Origin: CAYSCS01 sp964429695
Lineage (GTDB): Bacteria > Acidobacteriota > Aminicenantia > Aminicenantales > Aminicenantaceae
Direction of reading: 5' to 3'
Length of the DNA: 10,358 nt
Assembly: GCA_964429695.1 (NCBI GenBank)
Contig: CAYSCS010000017.1
Location: 1-10,358, forward strand
The translations under genes and the position numbers were made by a program. Under the pieces are notes generated by a model, which was not told the DNA's origin, ran no database searches, and worked only from the letters and a program-made list of their open reading frames with translations. Shown piece by piece: positions 1 to 6,013 of the stretch (positions within the stretch are counted from its first letter, which is position 1; the number at the start of each line of letters is the position of its first letter).

Positions 1-228
1 CACTCCGGGAGGCTCAAGGAAAATGACATTCTCTCCATTGCCGATAAACCAGCAGGTGGCCAACTCTTTAATGCGCTTTTTATCGATCGAGGGTTGAAAG
101 TCAAAGCTCTCCAGGGTCTTGATGAAAGGAAACTTGGCCAGTGAGGTGCACATGGCAATGTTCTTTTCTTTCTTCGAGGCCACCTCCTGGGCAAGCAAGC
201 GGTCCAGAAAATCGCTATAAGAGGTCAT
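1..228 (-). CDS. istB: IstB-like ATPase, partial (N-terminal part, cut by window edge)
   Basis: IstB is the AAA+ ATP-binding helper that works with the IstA transposase in target selection and transposition of IS21 elements. Seventy-six codons are visible from the ATG at 228. They include SYSDFLDRLLAQE, AKFPFIKTLESFDF and ENVIFLEPPGV, a pattern typical of IstB leading into the Walker A motif (PPGVGK), which is cut at the window edge. The usual residue before PPG is Gly; here it is Glu. The gene follows istA in the same direction, 57 bases after its stop. Family members usually have about 30 more residues before the SYxDFL block. Here an in-frame TGA (245-247) lies just upstream of the ATG, and there is no clear ribosome binding site. 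The gene may therefore be N-terminally truncated or mutated, like its partner. Confidence 0.8.
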   Translation of the reverse strand, partial: MTSYSDFLDRLLAQEVASKKEKNIAMCTSLAKFPFIKTLESFDFQPSIDKKRIKELATCWFIGNGENVIFLEPPGV

Positions 229-285
229 ATACTTTAGAGAGTCTCAGATGAGGGAGATTTTCCTGGAGCCGGGCGACCGGAGTGC

Positions 286-1566
286 TCACAGCCCACCTCC
301 TTCAAGCAGCCTTTCGTAGAAGGATAAATCCCGAACTTCCACCTCCCCAGAGTTCTCAGTGAAGATAACGGCAGGTGATGGGTTCGGCCGGCTGAAGATA
401 CCATGATAATGAGCTTTCTCCATCTGAACCTGATAGCAACCTAGAAGCCTGGGATGATTAGCCACAAGCTCTCCCTGGTGGAAAATACGAATAAGTCCCC
501 CCACGCTCTCCACTTCGACCCGCTTGCCCACTAGGCGAAAGGGCACCGAGTAGCGATTCGTCTCGAAACTCACCAGACAGTCCTTAGCCACATGAAGCAC
601 AGCCCGCTCCTGAAGCACATAGACAGGCCTTTCCCGATGGTCGTTCACCAGCACCTTCTCCTCCTCAAACATCTCGAGGGCCGGCGATGGGTTGTCCCGT
701 GCATCCTCTGGCCGGCCACCTCACTCGTCCATCGCCAAAGCGATTCGTTAAGATGCTCCAGAGAGTCAAACACCTTGCCCCTAAGAAAGCGTTTGACATA
801 CTTGATGCCTGATTCCACTTTTCCCTTGGTCTGAGCCCGATAAGGACGATGAGCTCTCGCCTGAAACCCATAATAGCGACTGAAGTCCCAGAAGACAGGG
901 CTCCATTGGATAAAACCTCCTTCAAAGTCCCGGGAAATCACTATTGTTCTGGCGTTATCATACAAAATCTCATGGGGAACGCCCCCAAAATGGTCAAAAG
1001 CCTCAATATGGCAGGCGATAAAAGAGGACATCTTCTCATCCTCTCTCCCGCAAGCAAAAAACCTCCGACTGTAGCCCAGACTCATGACGAAAAGATGGAT
1101 TTTCCTGTGCTTGCCCCCAACCACACTCCAGCACTGCCCCCAATCCACTTGAGCCTGCCGACCAGGTGGCGTCTCAAAACGCACCGTGGCTTCTCTTTGA
1201 GCCTCCTCCCGCCAGGGCCGGACATATCTCTTTACCGTCTTATAACTTCCCTTTGGAGCCGCGGTCTCGAAGTTCCTCAAAAATAGACTGGGCACAATAG
1301 CCCACTTCGGCCAACCGCTGCCGAATAAAGGCTTCATATGGAGCCCGAAGTCCATCCCCTTTCCGAGCCCGCTCATAGGGCGTTGGCTTCTCCTGGCGAA
1401 GGACCTTGCGAACTGTCTGGACACTTAACCCCAGGGATCGAGCGATGGATATTTTGGACTCCTTGAGCTTGAAGCGGCTCTGGATCTCATGCCATAACTC
1501 ACCATTAACCATATCCTCACCTCCCGAATCAATGGTGGGGAGGATTATCTCTTTTTTCTTTTCCAT
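286..1566 (-). pseudogene. istA: IS21 transposase IstA, broken by two frameshifts
   Basis: IstA is the DDE recombinase that cuts and joins IS21 ends. The ATG at 1566 has a strong ribosome binding site (AAGGAGGAGGG, minus strand of 1573-1583). The first segment carries an HTH DNA-binding region (ESKISIARSLGLSVQTVRK) and stops at 1240 after RDRGSKGKL. The reading continues in another frame from about 1255 (KGSYKTVKRYVRPWREE). This middle segment holds the catalytic triad: Asp in QVDWGQ, Asp in LYDNARTIV, and Glu in KGKVESGIKYVKR, with 47 residues between the second Asp and the Glu. It runs out of frame near 675, and the C-terminal part resumes at about 672 (MFEEEKVLVNDHRERPVYV) and ends at 286. 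The first shift needs one base skipped and the second one base added, so they cancel over the gene. Rejoined, the length is about 427 codons, normal for the family. All catalytic residues are present, so decay is recent, or the shifts are sequencing errors. Confidence 0.88.
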
Positions 1567-1607
1567 AAAGTACCCTCCTCCTTTAACGAAGGGGGGGTAA
1601 AATTTCA

Positions 1608-1639
1608 ATGACCATAAAGGGTTATTATTCCATGACCAT
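1608..1639. repeat. IS21 subterminal direct repeats
   Basis: The octamer ATGACCAT occurs at 1608-1615 and 1632-1639, 24 bases apart start to start. IS21-family elements carry several short repeats near each end that serve as transposase binding sites. The position just upstream of the istA start fits that role. Confidence 0.6.
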
Positions 1640-1644
1640 TCACA

Positions 1645-2197
1645 GTTTTTAGTCGCATAGTCAATAGAATCAAAAGGATAGGGAAGAGCTGGAGTTAGAG
1701 AGGTCTTATCAATTGGCTCATGACTACTTTTAAGCAATTAAGCCTCTCAATTTTGAAGGTAGAATACAAATGGATTTAACTCCATCTAGCAATTTTGGAA
1801 CATTGCCTAAAATTTATTTCCTGAGGAAATTCTATCTTATTTTACCCTTTTAAACTCAATTTTTCAGGCTGAAGAGATTATTATGAATAAAACGAGAAAC
1901 TTGAGGTTCGTCATTGCAAAAAACTCATATTTTACCTTTCTCCTTAACCTTAAGTTAAAAACCATATGAGGTCCATAAAACTCCATTCTCCTTTGTTAAT
2001 TGCTGCCCGAAGTCTTCGCCTTCTCCTCAATCTCTCCTAATAAACCAGGAAAACAACAGTAAGGACTGCGCCCTACATTTCATATTTTTAACCCCCATCT
2101 AAAAGGAAGGAAAGATTTGTTAATTAAATGCAACGAAATAGGTTTCTCCAGCGTTTAAATAAAGTTAAAAAAGGGAATAAACTCGATAAGAAAGAAT
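1645..2197. other. non-coding AT-rich stretch between the IS end and rpoD
   Basis: No reading frame here has a ribosome binding site or a recognisable protein. The only clear structure is a 15-bp palindrome at 1816-1830. The stretch should hold the promoter of rpoD, but I could not identify a convincing -35/-10 pair. In-frame stops (for example TAA at 2156-2158) confirm that the sigma factor does not extend upstream. If the IS boundary at 1644 is right, the insertion lies about 550 bases from the rpoD start, so the native promoter is probably intact. Confidence 0.6.
1816..1830. repeat. 15-bp palindrome in the rpoD upstream region
   Basis: Perfect inverted repeat with arms ATTTCCT and AGGAAAT around a single G. 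It could be a dimeric regulator site. It has no T run of terminator type, and its role is unknown. Confidence 0.35.
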
Positions 2198-3718
2198 ATG
2201 AAGAAAATCGAGGAAATATCTCACCTCCTTAACGGCATCCCCTTGTCCGACGAGAGCCATGAAAGCTATCTCAATTTCCTCGCCCGAGAACCGTGGTTAA
2301 AGAAAGCAGAAGATGATTCGTTTTCAGTTGAAGGCCTAGACCAAACCTCTGACCCTGTGAAACTCTATCTTAAAGATATGGGCAACATCACGCTTCTTAC
2401 AAAAGAAGGAGAAATTGCCTTAGCCAAACGCATAGAAAAAGGGAAAAAAACCATCCTTAAAGCAATTTCCAAGAGCCATCTTATCCTCAATGAAATCAGA
2501 TATTTAGAGAGAAATATCAGAGAGAATCCAGAACTTATCCATCATCTTTTCGAACCAGGAGACTTTGATACCGACAAGGATAAGCTTGAAAAAAAGAAAG
2601 GGGATATCCTTAACATCATCTCTAAGGTCAATGATCTAGGGAAACGTCTAGAACAGGTGCCAAGAACAAAATCAAACCTCTTCAGAAGGGGTCGTCTTGT
2701 AATTGAAATAAAAAACCTGATTGAATCTCTAGACCTCCTTCCTTCCCAGAAAGAAATTATCATCACCAACATTCAACAGAAACTTCGGACAGCCAATGAA
2801 CTTTATGAGATGAGAACAAGCTTGCTTTTAACTAGAAAAAAGGTGAGAAATAAATCCGAAGCGGATGAAATTTCAAGAAAGCTCAGAGAGATAAATAGGC
2901 TCTTACACCTCTTCCAAAAAGAAACAGGTTTACATGAAAGAGAACTGGGAAAGATTATTGAGGATATCAATTTGGGAAAGAAAATCTGGCAGGAGGCAAA
3001 AAATGAACTTGCCTGTGCAAACTTGAGGCTTGTTGTCTCCTTGGCTAAAAAATACAGAAATAGGGGTCTTCACTTCCTAGATTTGATCCAAGAAGGAAAT
3101 ATAGGTCTGATGAGAGCAGTGGATAAATTTGATTACCGGAAAGGATATAAATTCTCGACATACGCTACCTGGTGGATAAGGCAATCCATGACTCGAGCTA
3201 TAGCCGATCAATCCAGAACTATCAGGATACCGGTCCACATGACAGAAACACTCCAGAAAATGAACAAAGTCTACCACGATTTCTTCCAGAAAAAAGGAAG
3301 AGAACCATCTCAAGAAGAGCTTGCCAGAGCGATGAAGCTCCCTGTTCATAAAATTGACGAGATAATCCGCAATACCCAAGAACCAGTTTCAATCGAGACA
3401 CCCATCGGCGACGATGAAGATGCCTTACTCTCAGATTTTATAAGAGACAAAGCCTCTCTTTCCCCCCCCGACACGGTGGTCCACATCCACCTCCGAGAAC
3501 AAGTTGAAGAAGCACTCAGAACCCTCACAGAAAGAGAATCTCAAGTCCTAAAAATGAGGTTTGGTCTTGAGGAAGGTAGAGAGCATACCTTGGAGGAAGT
3601 TGGGCAGGTATTTAAGGTTACAAGAGAAAGAATAAGGCAGATTGAGTCAAAAGCATTGAAAAAACTGCGTCAATCCGACCTAGGAGAAAAACTAAAAACC
3701 TATGTCAAAGATATCTAA
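2198..3718 (+). CDS. rpoD: RNA polymerase primary sigma factor (RpoD, sigma-70 group 1)
   Basis: Directs RNA polymerase to housekeeping promoters. The 506 residues contain region 1.2 (about 51-84, DPVKLYLKDMGNITLLTKEG), a long charged helical non-conserved region (about 85-265), region 2 (about 268-350, with NLRLVVSLAKKYRNRGLHFL, DLIQEGNIGLMRAVDKFDY and the -10-reading helix YKFSTYATWWIRQSMTRAI), region 3 (about 351-432, with GREPSQEELARAM) and region 4 (about 436-506). Region 4 has a helix-turn-helix, TLEEVGQVFKVTRERIRQIE, that reads the -35 box. The highly conserved TWWIRQ and TRERIRQIE blocks indicate a primary rather than an alternative sigma. Only about 50 residues precede region 1.2, so the acidic region 1.1 is short or absent. 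The ATG at 2198 has a weak ribosome binding site (AAGAAAG), but the next Met is residue 61, inside region 1.2, and an in-frame stop lies upstream at 2156. It is transcribed alone and convergent with the next gene. Confidence 0.97.
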   Translation: MKKIEEISHLLNGIPLSDESHESYLNFLAREPWLKKAEDDSFSVEGLDQTSDPVKLYLKDMGNITLLTKEGEIALAKRIEKGKKTILKAISKSHLILNEIRYLERNIRENPELIHHLFEPGDFDTDKDKLEKKKGDILNIISKVNDLGKRLEQVPRTKSNLFRRGRLVIEIKNLIESLDLLPSQKEIIITNIQQKLRTANELYEMRTSLLLTRKKVRNKSEADEISRKLREINRLLHLFQKETGLHERELGKIIEDINLGKKIWQEAKNELACANLRLVVSLAKKYRNRGLHFLDLIQEGNIGLMRAVDKFDYRKGYKFSTYATWWIRQSMTRAIADQSRTIRIPVHMTETLQKMNKVYHDFFQKKGREPSQEELARAMKLPVHKIDEIIRNTQEPVSIETPIGDDEDALLSDFIRDKASLSPPDTVVHIHLREQVEEALRTLTERESQVLKMRFGLEEGREHTLEEVGQVFKVTRERIRQIESKALKKLRQSDLGEKLKTYVKDI

Positions 3719-3746
3719 TTTATTTCTATTTTTAGCTTATCTTTTT
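3707..3746. terminator. possible shared terminator between convergent genes
   Basis: AAAGATA (3707-3713) pairs with TATCTTT (3738-3744), and CTAA (3715-3718) pairs with TTAG (3732-3735). A run of five T follows on the plus strand (3742-3746). The stem is AT-rich and overlaps both stop codons, so it is weak evidence. The position between converging genes fits a bidirectional terminator. Confidence 0.3.
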
Positions 3747-4049
3747 CCCACACCTCGGGCAGTATTTAAACTCTGGGTCGAGCTCATATCCACATGAAGG
3801 ACATATCCTTTCTCTTACATAAATCGTTTCTAATTTTGAACCTCCAGCATCAAAAAATGATCCACAATTCTCACAAACTGAGAAAATTTTGCCTTTTTTC
3901 AAGGGAAAGAGGGAAATGAAAAAGAGGTGAAAATAATGGTCTACTCTTTTCTGGAAGAGAGATGCTCTCCCACAAAGAGGACAAGAATGAAGATGCTTTT
4001 TCAAGGTAACAGTTTTTGGCTTAACCCCGCCAATGAAGAAAAAAAACAT
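3732..4049 (-). CDS. small protein with two zinc ribbons (zinc_ribbon_15-like)
   Basis: A 105-residue protein with four CxxC pairs. Cys23/Cys26 (CPLC) and Cys59/Cys62 (CENC) form the first treble-type site; Cys83/Cys86 (CPSC) and Cys97/Cys100 (CPRC) form a C-terminal zinc ribbon. The N-terminus (MFFFFIGGVKPKT) and the block DHYFHLFFISLFPLKKGK match the pattern of the zinc_ribbon_15 family as I know it: a short FFxxG start, then a hydrophobic FFIxLFP segment between the Cys pairs. No enzymatic motif is present. Such proteins are small, probably bind zinc, and have no settled function. The ATG at 4049 is preceded by AAAAGGA at suitable spacing. The gene lies on the opposite strand to rpoD, with 13 bases between their stops, and has no same-strand neighbour within 375 bases, so it is likely monocistronic. 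Confidence 0.8.
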   Translation of the reverse strand: MFFFFIGGVKPKTVTLKKHLHSCPLCGRASLFQKRVDHYFHLFFISLFPLKKGKIFSVCENCGSFFDAGGSKLETIYVRERICPSCGYELDPEFKYCPRCGKKIS

Positions 4050-4424
4050 GGGAAAATCCTTTTATCATCTTCTTAGGCTCAAATTAAGCCACTTTTTTCT
4101 TCCTCAAGTTAAGTATCCTCATTTCCTAAGAGCTTTTCTCTTTTCCCCGCAAATATGGTCCTCAATTTTGAGGAAGGAGCTCATTTCTTTCCTAAGAAAA
4201 AAACCTCTCTCCTTTAAAACTTAACTTAAGAGAGCCTCTCCTTCTTGCTCTTCTTTAAGGTGATTCCCCTTCTCATTCCTCATTAGATTCAGCTTCCCTC
4301 TTTACTTATCCTCACTTGCCTAAATAAGCTCTTTCCTTCCCAGACCAGATTGAGAAGGTGTAATGGAATTTAACCCTAAAGAGAAACCTTGAATCTCAGG
4401 CTCACTTTTAAAACTTGATTAATT
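4050..4424. other. non-coding, pyrimidine-rich spacer
   Basis: No supported gene. A short frame of 63 codons (4033-4224, plus) has no ribosome binding site and no recognisable content. The plus strand is rich in C and T, especially 4230-4345. A perfect 16-base hairpin, TCCTCAA-TT-TTGAGGA, lies at 4159-4174, and a weak terminator-like hairpin at 4197-4234. The stretch should contain the 3' end of the amidohydrolase transcript and the promoter of the zinc-ribbon gene; I could not assign a clear promoter. Confidence 0.5.
4197..4234 (-). terminator. possible terminator downstream of the amidohydrolase gene
   Basis: Read on the minus strand, CTCTC (4234-4230) pairs with GAGAG (4211-4207), extended by one G-U and one U-A pair. 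Seven consecutive T follow at 4203-4197. The loop is long (about 14 bases) and the distance to the gene end is about 190 bases, so confidence is low. Confidence 0.3.
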
Positions 4425-5702
4425 TCAGCGATTCTTACAAAAGGGACTAGATTTAACTACTACTCCTTCTTTCATCACGAATTTGACATCTTTAAGCGTC
4501 ATGATATCTTCAATCGGGTCTTCGGATGTAGCAATTAGGTCAGCTATCATCCCTTTTCTTATTCCCCCCCTTTCCTTCTCGATTCCCAGAAGCTTTGCAC
4601 CATTAACCGTGAGGGCTCGCAATATTTCTTGAGGTGGAATTTCTGCCTTGACCCAGGTATCAAGCAAAGAAAGGGAAGCACTCCCTCGGGTATGTCCTGG
4701 AACTTCGACAATTATATCTGAACCAAAAGCAACTTGAACGCCTACATGAAAGGCTCGTTTCAAACGGTCAATTATTTGTGTCTCTGTCGCAGTGAAGAAA
4801 TTGTAAAGGTCCATTAGTTCTTGAGTTAAGTCAGTAGCCACCAAGAATACGCCGTTCTTCTTCGCTATTTCGAGCGTATTATCGCTCATTTCAAACCCAT
4901 GTTCTATGGACGCAAGTCCAGCTTCTGCTGCATTTCGAGCCCCTCGCTCAGTAACACAGTGCGCCGCCACTTTATGCCCGGCCTTCGCAGCCTCTTCAAC
5001 CATGAAGCGGATATCTTCAGCAGAATAGAGGTAAGGATAATCGTCGACAACAATCTTTATCCAGTCGGCTCCAAAATGAATATTCTGGCGGATAGCCCTC
5101 AATAATTCATCACGAGTATCAGCATAGAAATAATCATGTCTGCCGATATCAGGGTATTCTGGTCCTAGAAAAAACTGCCCTCCAAAAGGAGCTATAATCT
5201 TGCCCGAGACAAAAATTTTAGGACCAAGCACATCACCTCTTTCTATTGCTTTTTTCAGGGCGACATCTGCAAAATTGCCAGCATTCCCCATATCCCGCAC
5301 AACAGTAAATCCTGATTCAAGCATCGACCTTGCATTCGCAACTCCCTGGAGAGCACGATCTGCTGTGGAAACCGTCATGCTGTAAAGCAACAACTCAGCC
5401 CCCACATCCCCCTTTGCTTGAAAAGTATTACAGAGATGAGTATGGCAGTCAATTAAGCCAGGAAGAACAGCCATGTGAGTAAGGTCTATCACCCTCGCTC
5501 CGTCTGGAATCTTCAATTCAATTCCAGTCTCGATGATCTTTTTTCCTTCAATCAAGATGAGAGCATTCTTTAAACTACTTCCTCTTTCAGGGTCGACAAG
5601 CTTCCCTACCTTGATAGCTATTATTTCAGCTGAGAGATGAAAAACTAAAAAAAACAAAAGAAAAAAGCACGTAGAAATGACCTTACTTTTTTTAGCTATC
5701 AT
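4425..5702 (-). CDS. exported amidohydrolase, imidazolonepropionase/prolidase-like
   Basis: A metal-dependent hydrolase of the amidohydrolase superfamily, 425 residues. The visible metal and catalytic residues are His87 and His89 (DCHTHL), a Lys at 216 (GADWIKIVVDD) in the place of the bridging carboxylated lysine, His248 (AAHCVTERG), His268 (SIEHGFEMSD) and Asp329 (VAFGSDI). This set matches the binuclear subgroup of Xaa-Pro dipeptidase and imidazolonepropionase-like enzymes. The C-terminal NGAKLLGIEKERGGIRKGMIADLI is the usual small beta-domain return. Residues 7-25 form a hydrophobic signal peptide with probable cleavage after Ala25 (LSA-E), so the enzyme acts outside the cytoplasm or as a membrane-anchored protein. 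Family members cleave dipeptides, cyclic amides or N-acyl bonds; the substrate cannot be read from sequence. The ATG at 5702 follows a strong AAAGGAGGA (5711-5719, minus). It has its own promoter and appears monocistronic. Confidence 0.9.
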   Translation of the reverse strand: MIAKKSKVISTCFFLLFFLVFHLSAEIIAIKVGKLVDPERGSSLKNALILIEGKKIIETGIELKIPDGARVIDLTHMAVLPGLIDCHTHLCNTFQAKGDVGAELLLYSMTVSTADRALQGVANARSMLESGFTVVRDMGNAGNFADVALKKAIERGDVLGPKIFVSGKIIAPFGGQFFLGPEYPDIGRHDYFYADTRDELLRAIRQNIHFGADWIKIVVDDYPYLYSAEDIRFMVEEAAKAGHKVAAHCVTERGARNAAEAGLASIEHGFEMSDNTLEIAKKNGVFLVATDLTQELMDLYNFFTATETQIIDRLKRAFHVGVQVAFGSDIIVEVPGHTRGSASLSLLDTWVKAEIPPQEILRALTVNGAKLLGIEKERGGIRKGMIADLIATSEDPIEDIMTLKDVKFVMKEGVVVKSSPFCKNR

Positions 5703-6013
5703 TTTTTCTCTCCTCCTTTCTTAAAACAGAAGCATGAGTTACTATTCTTGAAAAATAAGATGTAAATCAAAATCTCTTCTCCTTGAAGCAATAGAGATTC
5801 ATTATACTGATATTTCAAAATATTCCAAGAAAAAACATAAAAATATCATCTACCTCCAAAATGAGGAAATTCCGGGTGAACGAGCAAACCTCTCCATAAT
5901 TCCCAAGGTCAAATTTAAGATAAGTTTTTAAAAAGATTGTTGATTGAGCCGGATGGACATAAATTAGAAACAGAGAAAATTTAGTCTTAATCTTAAATAT
6001 GCTTGTTTCTCAC
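5703..6013. other. spacer between copA and the amidohydrolase gene
   Basis: AT-rich non-coding DNA. The half near 5702 holds the amidohydrolase leader, its ribosome binding site and a good promoter (5801-5828). I looked for a terminator after copA (stop at 6014) and found no convincing hairpin with a T run, so read-through from the copper operon cannot be excluded. Confidence 0.6.
5801..5828 (-). promoter_or_regulatory. sigma-70 promoter of the amidohydrolase gene
   Basis: On the minus strand, TTGGAA (5828-5823) and TATAAT (5806-5801) are 16 bases apart. The -10 is a perfect consensus and the -35 matches four of six. Transcription would start near 5794, giving a leader of about 90 bases before the ATG at 5702. 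Confidence 0.6.

Larger units (their letters stand above)
1..1644 (-). mobile_element. IS21-family insertion sequence, right part only, inactivated
   Basis: Two genes in the order istA then istB on the minus strand are the hallmark of the IS21 family. The inner part of the element (most of istB and the other terminus) lies beyond position 1. Upstream of istA, ATGACCAT occurs at 1608-1615 and again at 1632-1639. Subterminal repeats of this kind are typical of IS21 ends. The last repeat runs into CACA at 1641-1644, so on the minus strand the element would begin with TG, as expected for the family. The boundary at 1644 is an inference, because the other end and the target duplication are not visible. 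The element is richer in GC than the flanking host DNA, which suggests acquisition. Two frameshifts in istA make it non-autonomous. Confidence 0.8.

Noticed and set aside
1240..1260. Programmed ribosomal frameshift in istA
   Set aside because: The AAAGGGAAG stretch resembles a slippery site, but the change needed is +1 rather than -1. A second opposite shift later also breaks the gene, so simple indels are more likely.
849..1286. 145-codon plus-strand frame opposite istA
   Set aside because: It is a shadow of the transposase, whose DDE motifs are on the other strand; no ribosome binding site or domain is visible.
1567..1737. Upstream extension of the istA frame to 1737
   Set aside because: The extension crosses the IS end repeats and the host junction. 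The ATG at 1566 has an excellent ribosome binding site and begins the usual IstA N-terminus.
1645..2197. CRISPR array, tRNA or small RNA gene in the non-coding stretch
   Set aside because: There are no regularly spaced repeats and no cloverleaf-like pairing or conserved tRNA arms were seen by eye. A covariance-model search would be needed to exclude small RNAs.
4159..4174. Perfect hairpin TCCTCAA-TT-TTGAGGA as a terminator
   Set aside because: No T run follows on either strand and the loop is only two bases, so it does not meet the pattern of an intrinsic terminator.
4033..4224. 63-codon plus-strand frame after the zinc-ribbon gene
   Set aside because: It starts antisense to the zinc-ribbon start and has no ribosome binding site and no recognisable features.
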